From the NCBI GenBank assembly GCA_015057305.1, contig SVES01000011.1, positions 6,685 to 68,281 of the forward strand: 61,597 nucleotides of DNA. Reading direction: 5' to 3'. This DNA is from Pseudobutyrivibrio ruminis. GTDB taxonomy: Bacteria > Bacillota > Clostridia > Lachnospirales > Lachnospiraceae. Numbering within the stretch: position 1 is the first letter of the stretch; each line of letters begins with the position of its first letter. The notes below the pieces were generated by a model, which saw only the letters and a list, made by a program, of their open reading frames with translations, searched no databases and was not told the origin of the DNA. Position numbers and translations under genes: made by a program. Of the stretch, positions 45,027 through 53,251 are shown piece by piece.

Positions 45027-46559
45027 ATGAAAAAATTAGTTTCATGCGTTCTGATTGTTTCTATGGTTGGTGGTCTTGTGGCATGCAAAAGCTCTGACTC
45101 AGAAGTTAAAAATTTCACTGTTAGTTATGAGGGCATCGCTACTGGCGATGTATCTTCGGGCGTTTCAGTCCATGACCCATCCATTCTAGAAGTAGACGGA
45201 ACATATTATATTTACGGATCACATATGACAGCGGCAAAGAGTACAGATTTGCTGAACTGGGAGAGCATTGGGGATGGTTATATGAAAACTAACCCTGTAT
45301 ATGGACAGATTTATGATGTGGCAGAGGAAGCCTTTGCCTATTCTGGCAGCAAGGACAGCATTATTAAAACAGATGATGGTGGCACTCACGTATGGGCTCC
45401 GGATGTAATTTACAACGAATCAAATGGTTTGTACTACATGTACTACTGTTGCACAAGTACCTGGAATGCTTCTAATCTTTGCTATGGCACTAGTGAATCT
45501 CCAGAGGGACCTTTTGAGTGGCAGGGTGCATTGATTTATTCTGGATTCACCAATAACAATATTGAAAAAACAGATGTACTTGATTACGTAGATGAAGAGT
45601 ATGCCAAGAAGAATTACATCAAGGGTGGAGCATACAATTACGAGGATTATCCTAATGCTATTGACCCAACTGTTTTTTATGATAAAGACGGAAGAATGTG
45701 GATGGTTTATGGCTCTTGGTCTGGAGGAATATTCTTGCTGGAGCTTGATCCAGAAACTGGCTTGGTAATCCATCCTGAGGCCGATGAAGCTAATAATGTA
45801 GATGCTTATTTTGGCAAGAAGCTATTAGGCGGAGGTCATATTTCAATTGAAGGCCCATACATTATGTATGATGCAAACACAGACTATTATTATCTGTTTG
45901 TTTCTTATGGCACCCTTACAAGTAATGGTGGATATCAGATTAGAGTATTCCGCTCTAAGACGGTAGATGGTGAATATGTTGATATGAATGGTGAGTACCC
46001 TGAAAAGAGTGCTATGCACCAAAACTATGGCTTAAAGCTATCCGGCAATTATAAACTGCCTAGCTTATCACAGGCATACATGGCTACAGGACATAATTCA
46101 GCTTTTGTTGATGAGGATGGAAAGGAATATTTGGTTTATCACACTCGTTTTAATGACGGTGGGGAAAATCATTCACCTAGAGTTCATCAGATGTTGATGA
46201 ACGCAGAAGGATGGCCTTGTGATTTGCCGTATCAGACTCAGGGGGAGACTGTTTCAGATACTGGCTATAGCAAAGATGAGGTTGTTGGACGATATTTCTT
46301 TATAAACCAAGGAACGGATATATCTAGCGATATTGCCAATCCGGTTATCATTTATCTTAACAAAGACGGTACTGTAGAGGGCAAAGAAGCTTCTGGCACC
46401 TGGAGTATGACTGACGGCACATACTATATGAATGTAACTGTGGATGGTAAGGATTACAGTGGCGTATTCTGTGAGATGAAGGATGAAGCTGGCACAGATG
46501 TAATGACATTTTCTGCCGTAGGCGAAAACGAAAGTGTTTGGGGAGTAAAATACAAATGA
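45027..46559 (+). CDS. Secreted GH43 endo-arabinanase lipoprotein
   Basis: A 510-residue lipoprotein with lipobox LVAC (Cys20). The GH43 propeller carries SVHDPSILEVDGTYYIYGSH (general base Asp), NAIDPTVFYDKDG (modulator Asp) and ISIEGPYIMYD (general acid Glu). A C-terminal beta-barrel-like domain (about 420-510) follows. Layout and length fit arabinan endo-1,5-alpha-L-arabinosidases of the two-domain type. It should cut arabinan backbone at the cell surface, feeding the ABC importer encoded at 49734-53109. AGGAGG precedes ATG. The cytoplasmic GH43 gene follows by 29 bases. Confidence 0.88.
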   Translation: MKKLVSCVLIVSMVGGLVACKSSDSEVKNFTVSYEGIATGDVSSGVSVHDPSILEVDGTYYIYGSHMTAAKSTDLLNWESIGDGYMKTNPVYGQIYDVAEEAFAYSGSKDSIIKTDDGGTHVWAPDVIYNESNGLYYMYYCCTSTWNASNLCYGTSESPEGPFEWQGALIYSGFTNNNIEKTDVLDYVDEEYAKKNYIKGGAYNYEDYPNAIDPTVFYDKDGRMWMVYGSWSGGIFLLELDPETGLVIHPEADEANNVDAYFGKKLLGGGHISIEGPYIMYDANTDYYYLFVSYGTLTSNGGYQIRVFRSKTVDGEYVDMNGEYPEKSAMHQNYGLKLSGNYKLPSLSQAYMATGHNSAFVDEDGKEYLVYHTRFNDGGENHSPRVHQMLMNAEGWPCDLPYQTQGETVSDTGYSKDEVVGRYFFINQGTDISSDIANPVIIYLNKDGTVEGKEASGTWSMTDGTYYMNVTVDGKDYSGVFCEMKDEAGTDVMTFSAVGENESVWGVKYK

Positions 46560-46588
46560 TTAAATAATTAGGAGAGTAAAATATAAAT

Positions 46589-47536
46589 ATGGATAAGAAT
46601 TTTCAGTACAATAAACCATGGATTCTACAAAGAGCTGATCCATACGTATACAAGCACACAGATGGGAAATATTATTTTACAGCCTCAGTGCCTGAGTATG
46701 ATAAAATAGTATTGCGCTGTAGTGATACCTTAGAGGGCTTGCAGGAAGCCACAGAGCTAGAGGTTTGGCACAAGCACGAAACTGGACCAATGTCTAAACA
46801 TATATGGGCTCCTGAGATACATTTCTTATTTGGCAAATGGTATATTTATTATGCCGGTGGCGAGGTAGAGGATATTTGGAAGATACGTCCATATGTTTTG
46901 GAGTGCCAAGGCGACGACCCTATGAAGGACCCTTGGATTGAAAAGGGCAAAATGACCAGAGCAAAGACTGATGAGTTTTCTTTTGAGGCATTTTCCCTAG
47001 ATGCTACAGTCTTTGAAAACAAAGGAAAGTGGTATTATATTTGGGCTGAAAAGGTTGGAGTTGGCAAGCAAATCTCAAACCTTTACATTGCCGAAATGGA
47101 AAACGGATACACACTAGCTACTGACCAGGTGCTATTAACTACACCTGACTATGATTGGGAACGTTATGGCTTTTGGGTAAATGAAGGCCCTGCTGTTATA
47201 AAGCGTAACGGCAAAATATTTATGACCTATTCAGCTAGTGACACAGGCATCAATTACTGCATGGGAATGCTTACAGCCTCAGAGGATAGTGATCTTCTTG
47301 ATCCATTGTCATGGAAGAAGGAGAGATATCCTGTACTGTCATCCTCTGCAGAGCATGTGGTATACGGCCCAGGTCACAATTCATTTACAGTAGATGATGA
47401 AGGCAACGATATTTTGGTTTATCATGCAAGAACCGAAACAGAAATAGTAGGCGACCCTCTATACAATCCTAATCGCCATGCTATGCTAATGAAATTTGCA
47501 TGGAAAGATGGAAGACCAGTATTTAGCTATGATTGA
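46589..47536 (+). CDS. Cytoplasmic GH43 arabinofuranosidase
   Basis: A 315-residue single-domain GH43 with no signal peptide. The acidic triad fits RADPYVYKHTDGKYYFTAS, SLDATVFENKGKWYYIW and VNEGPAVIKRNG. It resembles exo-acting alpha-1,5-L-arabinofuranosidases (GH43_26-like), which release arabinose from the end of arabino-oligosaccharides. Being cytoplasmic, it fits use of imported oligomers together with the GH51 enzyme. TAGGAGAG precedes ATG. A small cysteine-rich gene overlaps its 3' end. Confidence 0.82.
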   Translation: MDKNFQYNKPWILQRADPYVYKHTDGKYYFTASVPEYDKIVLRCSDTLEGLQEATELEVWHKHETGPMSKHIWAPEIHFLFGKWYIYYAGGEVEDIWKIRPYVLECQGDDPMKDPWIEKGKMTRAKTDEFSFEAFSLDATVFENKGKWYYIWAEKVGVGKQISNLYIAEMENGYTLATDQVLLTTPDYDWERYGFWVNEGPAVIKRNGKIFMTYSASDTGINYCMGMLTASEDSDLLDPLSWKKERYPVLSSSAEHVVYGPGHNSFTVDDEGNDILVYHARTETEIVGDPLYNPNRHAMLMKFAWKDGRPVFSYD

Positions 47537-47777
47537 TAACAGAATTTGTTCCAGATGTCTCCTTAGGGATATGACTAATGCTGACATCCAAATGATTGAA
47601 AAATACAAAAACGAACTTAAGCAAGAAGACCAGGTGGACGAAACGGAATACGAACGGCGCCTGTCTATTTGCAAAAACTGCGTCCAACTCAACGCAGGTA
47701 CCTGTATGTCTTGCGGATGCTACGTGGAACTACGGGCGGCTATGCGCCCAGCCCACTGCCCACGCAAGCAATGGTAA
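47529..47777 (+). CDS. Small cysteine-rich protein (DUF6171-like)
   Basis: An 82-residue protein whose ATG lies eight bases inside the end of the GH43 gene, suggesting coupled translation. It has cysteine pairs CSRC, CKNC, CMSCGC and a final HCP, a likely zinc-binding arrangement. From memory it resembles DUF6171 proteins of Lachnospiraceae. Its function is unknown. Its stop codon is the first element of the long foldback that fills the gap to the next gene. Confidence 0.68.
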   Translation: MIDNRICSRCLLRDMTNADIQMIEKYKNELKQEDQVDETEYERRLSICKNCVQLNAGTCMSCGCYVELRAAMRPAHCPRKQW

Positions 47778-47793
47778 ACAAAGCTTTCACTTT

Positions 47794-47822
47794 TGCCCCT
47801 GGAATACCTAGGGGCATTTTTT
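47794..47822 (+). terminator. Terminator at the left end of the foldback
   Basis: TGCCCCT pairs with AGGGGCA and is followed by six T. It ends the GH43/DUF6171 transcript. Confidence 0.8.
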
Positions 47823-48370
47823 ATACCTTATCCCGCCTCCCTCCTACACTGTCAAACACGATTGCCGAAGAATTGTAGATTTTCTTATGCTGCTAGGCTG
47901 AGCTTTTGTGGGTGTACTTTCATAGCTTTTACAATTCGTTAAAATGTTGTGCCTTGGGCAGACACTGGGTACAAAAAACTATTCTCCAAAAGTATTTACT
48001 ATAGTTGTTTTTTACACTCCATTCACCAAGTAGAACTACAAAAAGATATTTGAATAGATGGGCACCGTGGCACATTCAACGTCCTGTTTCAAGTGTCCAC
48101 TGCTGCCGCCATCCTAGCGGCAGCTGCCCATCTATTTCAAATATCTTTTTTGTTCTACTAGGTTCATTACAAGTAAAAACAACTATTAGTAAATATTTTG
48201 GAGAATATTTTAATTTTATAAATAAGCGTGTCTGCCATAGGCACACATTTTATAAAGAATTGTAAAACTTTGAAAGCACACCCGCTAATAGAAAAGCGAA
48301 GCGCAGCATTAGAAAATCATAATTCTTGCGGCTGTGTTTGATAGTGTGGGAGGGAGGCGGGATAGGGTAT

Positions 48371-48398
48371 AAAAATGCCCCACCTAATTGGTGGAGCA
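48371..48398 (-). terminator. Terminator at the right end of the foldback
   Basis: On the minus strand TGCTCCACC-AATTA-GGTGGGGCA is followed by TTTTTAT. It ends the regulator transcript. Confidence 0.8.
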
Positions 48399-48414
48399 AA
48401 AGTAAAAGCTTTGT

Positions 48415-49335
48415 TTAGTTGATTGGGCTATAGTTGATGGAGACGCGAATGTCCTGCCCGTAGTTTCCGAATGTTTTTCCGAAGAGAGTAACACCACCGA
48501 TGTGTTCGGCGTCGTCCTCTACAGCTATTCTGAAATTTAGTGGTGCGCCTTGCTCTAGGTCGAGGTCGGAAATTGTGATGTCAGAAATTTGAAGTCCGTC
48601 TATGAAGGTTCCGTGTCTGTTTATAACAAGAAGTTTTAGTAAACCGTATTGATTCCAGTTTGGTGGGAACCAGTCTGGGGTAAACATTCCACGGATATCG
48701 CCACCGAAGTCCCCAGGACTTGTCCACATACCTAGCTTCTTTCCGTTTATCGAGAATGAAATATCGCTAGGCCAATTGTTGTCTATGCCTGGTGCCTCAG
48801 ATGATATCTCGAAGGATATGGATATCTGAGTAATTCTATTGTTGCTTGGAATAAGGTTAGGTAGAGAGTACTCCACAAAGCCTTTTGTAAACCAAAGAAT
48901 ATCAGCATTAAAATGATCTGGGTGGCTAAAGTATCTGCTATCGTCGATTTCTCCAATTACCGAAGTGCTGTTTGCTAAGCCGCAAGTAGGGCAGATATCA
49001 TATTTGGAGAACTGTCCAACCTTAATGTCGGTGGTAAATACATTGGCAAGATCTATAGGTTTTTCAATGTCTACTACAATTTTATCTTGAATAACGGAGC
49101 AGATTTTAGAGTTGCCGTGGCTTGCTGATTCGTTTGAAGTGGAAATCAAACCACATTCCTCTAGCTTCTTTATGTGACCTGTGAGAGCACCATTGCTTAG
49201 TTTAAGCTCTGTAGCAAGCTGGTTCATACTCATATGATCATTTTCTAATAGTATATTTAAAATCTGGATACGCACGTCTGAGCCTAATGCTTTAAATAAT
49301 TCAAGCCCCTCATCCAGTGAGGTTATGTGTATCAT
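48415..49335 (-). CDS. ArsR-type regulator with C-terminal beta-sandwich domain
   Basis: A 306-residue protein. Residues 1-95 form an ArsR-like winged helix (SDVRIQILNILLENDHMSMNQLATEL and LKLSNGALTGHIKKLEECG). The C-terminal ~190 residues are rich in beta strands and Trp/Asn/Gly, resembling a carbohydrate-binding jelly roll, and CPTCG at about 115 hints at a metal site. AGGAG precedes ATG. It is divergent from the arabinose ABC operon and likely controls it, with an arabinose oligomer as a possible ligand. Related ArsR-plus-domain regulators occur beside arabinofuranosidase genes in Clostridia, by my recollection. Confidence 0.75.
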   Translation of the reverse strand: MIHITSLDEGLELFKALGSDVRIQILNILLENDHMSMNQLATELKLSNGALTGHIKKLEECGLISTSNESASHGNSKICSVIQDKIVVDIEKPIDLANVFTTDIKVGQFSKYDICPTCGLANSTSVIGEIDDSRYFSHPDHFNADILWFTKGFVEYSLPNLIPSNNRITQISISFEISSEAPGIDNNWPSDISFSINGKKLGMWTSPGDFGGDIRGMFTPDWFPPNWNQYGLLKLLVINRHGTFIDGLQISDITISDLDLEQGAPLNFRIAVEDDAEHIGGVTLFGKTFGNYGQDIRVSINYSPIN

Positions 49336-49374
49336 AATGTCACTCCTTTAAATAATTTTAAAATATTATCTCTT

Positions 49375-49403
49375 ATTATAAATTTTATGAAAATCGATGT
49401 CAA
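49375..49403 (-). promoter_or_regulatory. Promoter of the ArsR-type regulator
   Basis: On the minus strand TTGACA, 17 bases, TATAAT, both perfect. Confidence 0.85.
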
Positions 49404-49430
49404 TAAGTGACAAGAAGGCATATTGAATAT

Positions 49431-49457
49431 TTTAGAAAAAACTAAATTTAATATTGA
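49431..49457 (+). promoter_or_regulatory. Candidate arabinan-regulon operator 2
   Basis: TTTAG-N6-CTAAA followed by an A/T stretch and ATTGA. It matches 22 of 27 bases of the site at 49555 and lies upstream of the regulator's own promoter. Confidence 0.5.
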
Positions 49458-49554
49458 TTATGACAGCAAAAGAGGTGAAAAATATAATCATTTGTCTAAT
49501 ATGACCAAAAAATAAGTGTCTAATTTGTGAAGAATAAAAGAATATCCAAAATAC

Positions 49555-49581
49555 TTTAGGAAAATCTAAAATAATTATTGA
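49555..49581 (+). promoter_or_regulatory. Candidate arabinan-regulon operator 3
   Basis: TTTAG-N6-CTAAA with the palindromic AATAATTATT, running into the -35 element of the ABC operon promoter. Nearly identical to 44781-44806. Confidence 0.65.
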
Positions 49582-49605
49582 CTTATGTGTCTCTGGATTT
49601 ATAAT
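49578..49605 (+). promoter_or_regulatory. Promoter of the arabinose ABC operon
   Basis: TTGACT, 16 bases, TATAAT. Its -35 overlaps operator 3. The rest of the 49336-49733 gap is A/T-rich leader with no gene. Confidence 0.65.
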
Positions 49606-49733
49606 AAATACATAATCATTAATGAGTTGATACAAAACGTAAGTTAACTATCAAGCCTCAGTTAATTTTACTATATATTTTGTGTTAGCTCAAAATATTA
49701 TTAACATTTCTTTTTACAAAAAGGAGGAGAAGA

Positions 49734-51164
49734 ATGAAGAAGAAGTTGATTAGTGCACTTCTTTGCACATCAATGGCAGCTAGCTTATTCGTTGGTTGCG
49801 GTGGCGCAGCTTCAGAAGGTGGGGTTGACCCTGATGCAGCTGCTACAGAAGAGGAAGCAGCTGAGGAGACAGCTGAGTCTGAAGTAGTAACAAATACCTT
49901 TGGTGATCCAAACGGAACACATCTTGAGATGTGGACATTCGTTGAACTTCACGGTCAGCACTATGGTGTTATGGCTGAGGAGTGGAATAAGCAGCATCCA
50001 GATAACACAATCGAAATTACATGTACTACATATCCATATGGCGATATGCACACAAAGCTTCTTACAGCTCTTGAGGCTGGCACAGGTGCTCCAGATATCT
50101 GTGACGTAGAAGTTGGTCAGTTCCCTAACGTAGTTGAAGGTCTTGATCAGTGGCTTGTACCTCTCAATGATTACGCTGCTGATTACCTTGATACAATGGT
50201 TCCTGCAAGAATGGAAACATACCAGGGTTCAGATGGTAACTACTATGGTGCTCCATATCACGTAGGTGCATTTGTAATGTACTATAACGTAGCTGCAATG
50301 AGCGAAGCTATGGGGCTTTCTCAGGATGAAGTAATAGCAAAGATTGATGCTGTTAAGACATGGAGCGATTATGAGGCTCTTGGAAATGAGTATCTTACAG
50401 CTTTAGGTGATGATACAAAGTACTTCACATCAGTTGATACAGGCGGAGTTGATTGGCTATGGATTGCAATGGCTGAGTATGGTGATGACTGGACAGGCGG
50501 ATTTGATAATCCAGCAAACGTACAGTTAGACTCAGTTAAGGAAATGCTTTCTATGCAGCAGTCATGGTTAAAGTCAGGTTTTGCTGAGGTTTCTCCTGAT
50601 GGACATGTTGACCTTGAGGCTGGTTTCCAGAATATTATGGATAGAAACATTGTTTCATTCCCTAAGGCAATGTGGTATATGTCACGTTTCACAAACTACA
50701 TGCCAGAAGAGAAAGGTAACTGGTATATCGCTAAGTGTCCTGTATTCAAGGATGGACAGATTTGTTCAGTCGGTGTAGGTGGTACAGGTACAGTTGTAAC
50801 ACAGCAGTCAGCTAACAAGGAGCTTGCAGCAGAGTTCACATGCTGGGCAAAGATGTCAGAAGAGGGTGAACAGCATATCTGGGATACACTTGGCTTTGAT
50901 GTATGTAACACAGAGCTTTGGACAGATGATGCATTTGCACATGATGATAACAACCAGTACAATCAGTTCTTTATCAACTATCCATATGATGTATTAGCTG
51001 AGATAGGAATGGATAACATTGGCAAGATTTCTGTTGTAGATATTAGCCCAACAATTAATGAGTATTTCTGTACAACAACACTTAATGAAGTTCTTGAGGA
51101 TCCAGACTACTCAATTGATGATGCTTTACAGGAAGCACAGGATGCTATAGATATGGAGCAGTAA
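49734..51164 (+). CDS. ABC transporter sugar-binding lipoprotein (arabino-oligosaccharide)
   Basis: A 476-residue extracellular binding protein with lipobox FVGC (Cys22), an acidic Ala/Glu-rich linker (about 25-55) and a family 1 solute-binding fold. AAGGAGGAG precedes ATG. Its place with two sugar permeases, GH51 and GH43 genes points to arabinose oligomers, as for AraN of Bacillus. It would hand the sugar to the two permeases encoded next. No ATPase gene is nearby. Confidence 0.88.
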   Translation: MKKKLISALLCTSMAASLFVGCGGAASEGGVDPDAAATEEEAAEETAESEVVTNTFGDPNGTHLEMWTFVELHGQHYGVMAEEWNKQHPDNTIEITCTTYPYGDMHTKLLTALEAGTGAPDICDVEVGQFPNVVEGLDQWLVPLNDYAADYLDTMVPARMETYQGSDGNYYGAPYHVGAFVMYYNVAAMSEAMGLSQDEVIAKIDAVKTWSDYEALGNEYLTALGDDTKYFTSVDTGGVDWLWIAMAEYGDDWTGGFDNPANVQLDSVKEMLSMQQSWLKSGFAEVSPDGHVDLEAGFQNIMDRNIVSFPKAMWYMSRFTNYMPEEKGNWYIAKCPVFKDGQICSVGVGGTGTVVTQQSANKELAAEFTCWAKMSEEGEQHIWDTLGFDVCNTELWTDDAFAHDDNNQYNQFFINYPYDVLAEIGMDNIGKISVVDISPTINEYFCTTTLNEVLEDPDYSIDDALQEAQDAIDMEQ

Positions 51165-51166
51165 AT

Positions 51167-51249
51167 GCAAGCATTTTTCGAAGCTTGACTTTGAAAAATA
51201 CTTGCCACGGCACAGCCCATTGCCGAAGGCAATCTTAAAATGCTGTGCC
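51167..51249 (+). ncRNA. Two-hairpin intergenic RNA module, copy 1
   Basis: Hairpin 1: GCAAG (51167-51171) with CTTGC (51201-51205), then an 11-base-pair stem with loop CTTGA. Hairpin 2: GGCACAGC (51209-51216) with GCTGTGCC (51242-51249), enclosing ATTGCC-GAA-GGCAAT. The flank TTCCCGT follows, as in copy 2 at 53111. Pairing bases differ between the copies but pairing is kept. Confidence 0.75.
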
Positions 51250-51287
51250 TTCCCGTTCTCATTCGAGATATCAAGTATGTTTATAAC

Positions 51288-51320
51288 GGGTTGCCTGCCA
51301 AGGCAGGCAGCCCTATTTTT
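51288..51320 (+). terminator. Intra-operon attenuator before the first permease gene
   Basis: GGGTTGCCTGCC pairs over its length with GGCAGGCAGCCC (51302-51313) and is followed by TATTTTT. It lies between the binding-protein and permease genes and should make the permease transcript scarcer. Confidence 0.7.
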
Positions 51321-51341
51321 AAAGATGGAGAAAGGTGCATT

Positions 51342-52238
51342 ATGAAAGTTAAGAATTTCTTATATTCACAGAAGGTGGCACCATACGTATTCGTATTACC
51401 TTTTATTTTGAGTTTTTTCTTTTTCTGGGTTTATCCACTTATTACAGCTTTTACAATGAGTTTTCAAGACATAGGTGCAATTAGTTCTGAGTGGATTGGT
51501 TTTGCAAACTATGCAAAGCTTTTAAAGGATAATGTGTTTCACATTGCAGTTTGGAACAGTGTAAAATACATGTTCTTTACATTGGTTTTATTGATTCCAT
51601 TTCCAATGCTTTTTGCTGTTCTTTTGGATAGCAACTTGGTTAAAGCAAAGGGAGTTTGGAAAGCTATTCTTTATATGCCAGCTCTAACTTCAGTAGTTAT
51701 TTCTGGTACATTATTCCGCCTGATGTTTACAGAGTATACAACAGGTCAGATGAACATGATCACAGCGGCTTTAGGCCTTGGAACATATAAATGGTTAAAG
51801 ATGGGCTGGTCTGGAATGCTCGCTCTTTTAATCGTTGCCTGCTGGAGATGGACAGGTGTAAATATGCTCTATTTCCTTTCAGGACTTAAATCAATTGACA
51901 GCTCTCTTTATGAGGCTGCAGATATCGATGGAGCGTCAGGTTGGCAGAAGTTTAGATTTGTAACTTTACCACTTCTAAAGCCAACAACAGTATATGTACT
52001 TACAATTTCAGTTTATGCTGGTCTTGCAATGTTCCTTGAATCATACATGTTATGGGCAGGAAATTCATCACCAAACAACATCGGTCTTACAATTGTAGGC
52101 TACTTGTATAAACGTGGTATTGAAAAGAATGATATGGGTTATGCATGTGCAGTAGGTGTAGTACTCCTTGTGGTAGCACTCATTATCAACTTTGCACAGC
52201 TAATCATGAATGGCACATTCAAGAAGGGAGAGGATTAA
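51342..52238 (+). CDS. ABC sugar permease (AraP-like)
   Basis: A 298-residue MalF-type permease with six membrane helices and the EAA loop region YEAADIDGASGWQKFRFVTLPLLKP. ATG at 51342 follows AGAAAGG; the 34 in-frame codons upstream overlap the RNA module and attenuator. It forms the membrane channel with the next permease and would use a shared ATPase encoded elsewhere. The order binding protein, permease, permease, GH51 matches arabinose-oligomer uptake loci. Confidence 0.9.
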   Translation: MKVKNFLYSQKVAPYVFVLPFILSFFFFWVYPLITAFTMSFQDIGAISSEWIGFANYAKLLKDNVFHIAVWNSVKYMFFTLVLLIPFPMLFAVLLDSNLVKAKGVWKAILYMPALTSVVISGTLFRLMFTEYTTGQMNMITAALGLGTYKWLKMGWSGMLALLIVACWRWTGVNMLYFLSGLKSIDSSLYEAADIDGASGWQKFRFVTLPLLKPTTVYVLTISVYAGLAMFLESYMLWAGNSSPNNIGLTIVGYLYKRGIEKNDMGYACAVGVVLLVVALIINFAQLIMNGTFKKGED

Positions 52239-52239
52239 T

Positions 52240-53109
52240 ATGGCAAAACAGAAGACAATGGCCGGCACTCCTGGAAGAATGATAGGCACAGTGCTTGGAA
52301 CGGGATTTTTTGTATTACTTTGCTTAGTGATTATTTTCCCTGTGTTTGCAGGCTTACTTGCATCATTTAGACCTGGTACAGAGCTTATTCGTAGAGGTCT
52401 TTCAATCGATTTGAATATAGCCACAATGAATCTTGATAACTATAAGTATTTATTTAGTGGAAATGCAGATAGTGTCAAGTACTTTATGTGGTATAAAAAT
52501 TCGCTTATTATAACTATTGTATCAGTAGCTCTTACATTGATTATCTGCTACTTTGTGGCATATGGTCTTACAATGTATGATTTCAGATTTAAGAATCTGT
52601 TGTTTACCATTGTTTTAGCAACAATGATGGTTCCATTTGAAATTTTAATGCTTCCTCTTTACAAGGAAATCATTGCATTAAAGCTCATTGACACTTATAC
52701 AGGTGTAATTATCATTGGACTTTGTTCAGCATCAACAATTTTCTTCTTTAGACAGTACCTTTCAGGTCTTCCAAAGGATTTGCTTGATGCAGCTCGTATT
52801 GATGGATGTAGCGAGTATGGAATTGCAGTAAAAATTATCCTTCCACTTGCTAAACCAGCATTTGCTTCAATGGGTATCCTTAGTGCGATGGGTGCTTGGA
52901 ACGCAATTCTTTGGCCTTTGCTTGTACTTAAAGGAGCAGAGAAGTTTACACTTCCAATCGGACTTAATACACTTTTAACACCTTATGGTAATAACTATGA
53001 TGTACTTATTGCAGGTTCAATGTTTGGAATCCTTCCAATCTTTGTAATCTTCCTTATTTTCCAGAAGTACATCATTGACGGTATGACAGCTGGTGCGGTT
53101 AAGGGATAA
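52240..53109 (+). CDS. ABC sugar permease (AraQ-like)
   Basis: A 289-residue MalG-type permease. ATG at 52240 follows GGGAGAGG and begins one base after the preceding stop codon. Six membrane helices and the EAA loop LLDAARIDGCSEYGIAVKIIL are visible. It pairs with the preceding permease. The C-terminal QKYIIDGMTAGAVKG is typical of this group. Confidence 0.9.
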   Translation: MAKQKTMAGTPGRMIGTVLGTGFFVLLCLVIIFPVFAGLLASFRPGTELIRRGLSIDLNIATMNLDNYKYLFSGNADSVKYFMWYKNSLIITIVSVALTLIICYFVAYGLTMYDFRFKNLLFTIVLATMMVPFEILMLPLYKEIIALKLIDTYTGVIIIGLCSASTIFFFRQYLSGLPKDLLDAARIDGCSEYGIAVKIILPLAKPAFASMGILSAMGAWNAILWPLLVLKGAEKFTLPIGLNTLLTPYGNNYDVLIAGSMFGILPIFVIFLIFQKYIIDGMTAGAVKG

Positions 53110-53110
53110 G

Positions 53111-53191
53111 GAGATATTTTGCAAAACTTGATTTTGCAAAATGTCTCCCACGACGCACCCCATTGCCGGAGGCAATCTTAAATGGTGCGTC
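53111..53191 (+). ncRNA. Two-hairpin intergenic RNA module, copy 2
   Basis: Hairpin 1: GAGATATTTTGCAAAA (53111-53126) pairs over 16 bases with TTTTGCAAAATGTCTC (53132-53147) around the same loop CTTGA as copy 1. Hairpin 2: GACGCACC with GGTGCGTC, enclosing ATTGCC-GGA-GGCAAT. TTCCCGT follows. The module lies between the second permease and GH51. Confidence 0.75.
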
Positions 53192-53251
53192 TTCCCGTAG
53201 ACTGCCAAAAAGTAGTGGCTAGCCAATTAGCAAGACTATAAAGGAGAGAAT

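Larger units (their letters stand above)
47776..48416. repeat. Long foldback element, copy 2 (641 bases)
   Basis: The entire gap between two convergent genes, from one stop codon to the other, is a palindrome. AAACAAAGCTTT (47776) pairs with AAAGCTTTGTTT (48405), CCCGCCTCCCTCC (47832-47844) with 48349-48361, and pairing continues with mismatches to AGATGGGCA (48056) with TGCCCATCT (48125). The tip has two hairpins: GTGGCAC..TGTCCAC (48067-48100) with loop GTCCTGTTTC, and GCTGCCGC-CATCCTA-GCGGCAGC. Its left arm and tip match 14499-14727. Both ends contain a terminator. No supported gene lies inside. Confidence 0.88.

Noticed and set aside
48005..48265. 86-codon ORF inside the 47776 foldback
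   Set aside because: No ribosome site, crosses the tip of the palindrome and has no protein-like composition.
26540..48416. Foldbacks as insertion sequences, group II introns or retrons
   Set aside because: No transposase or reverse transcriptase ORF, no intron domain V-like motif recognised, and no clear target-site duplication at the ends.
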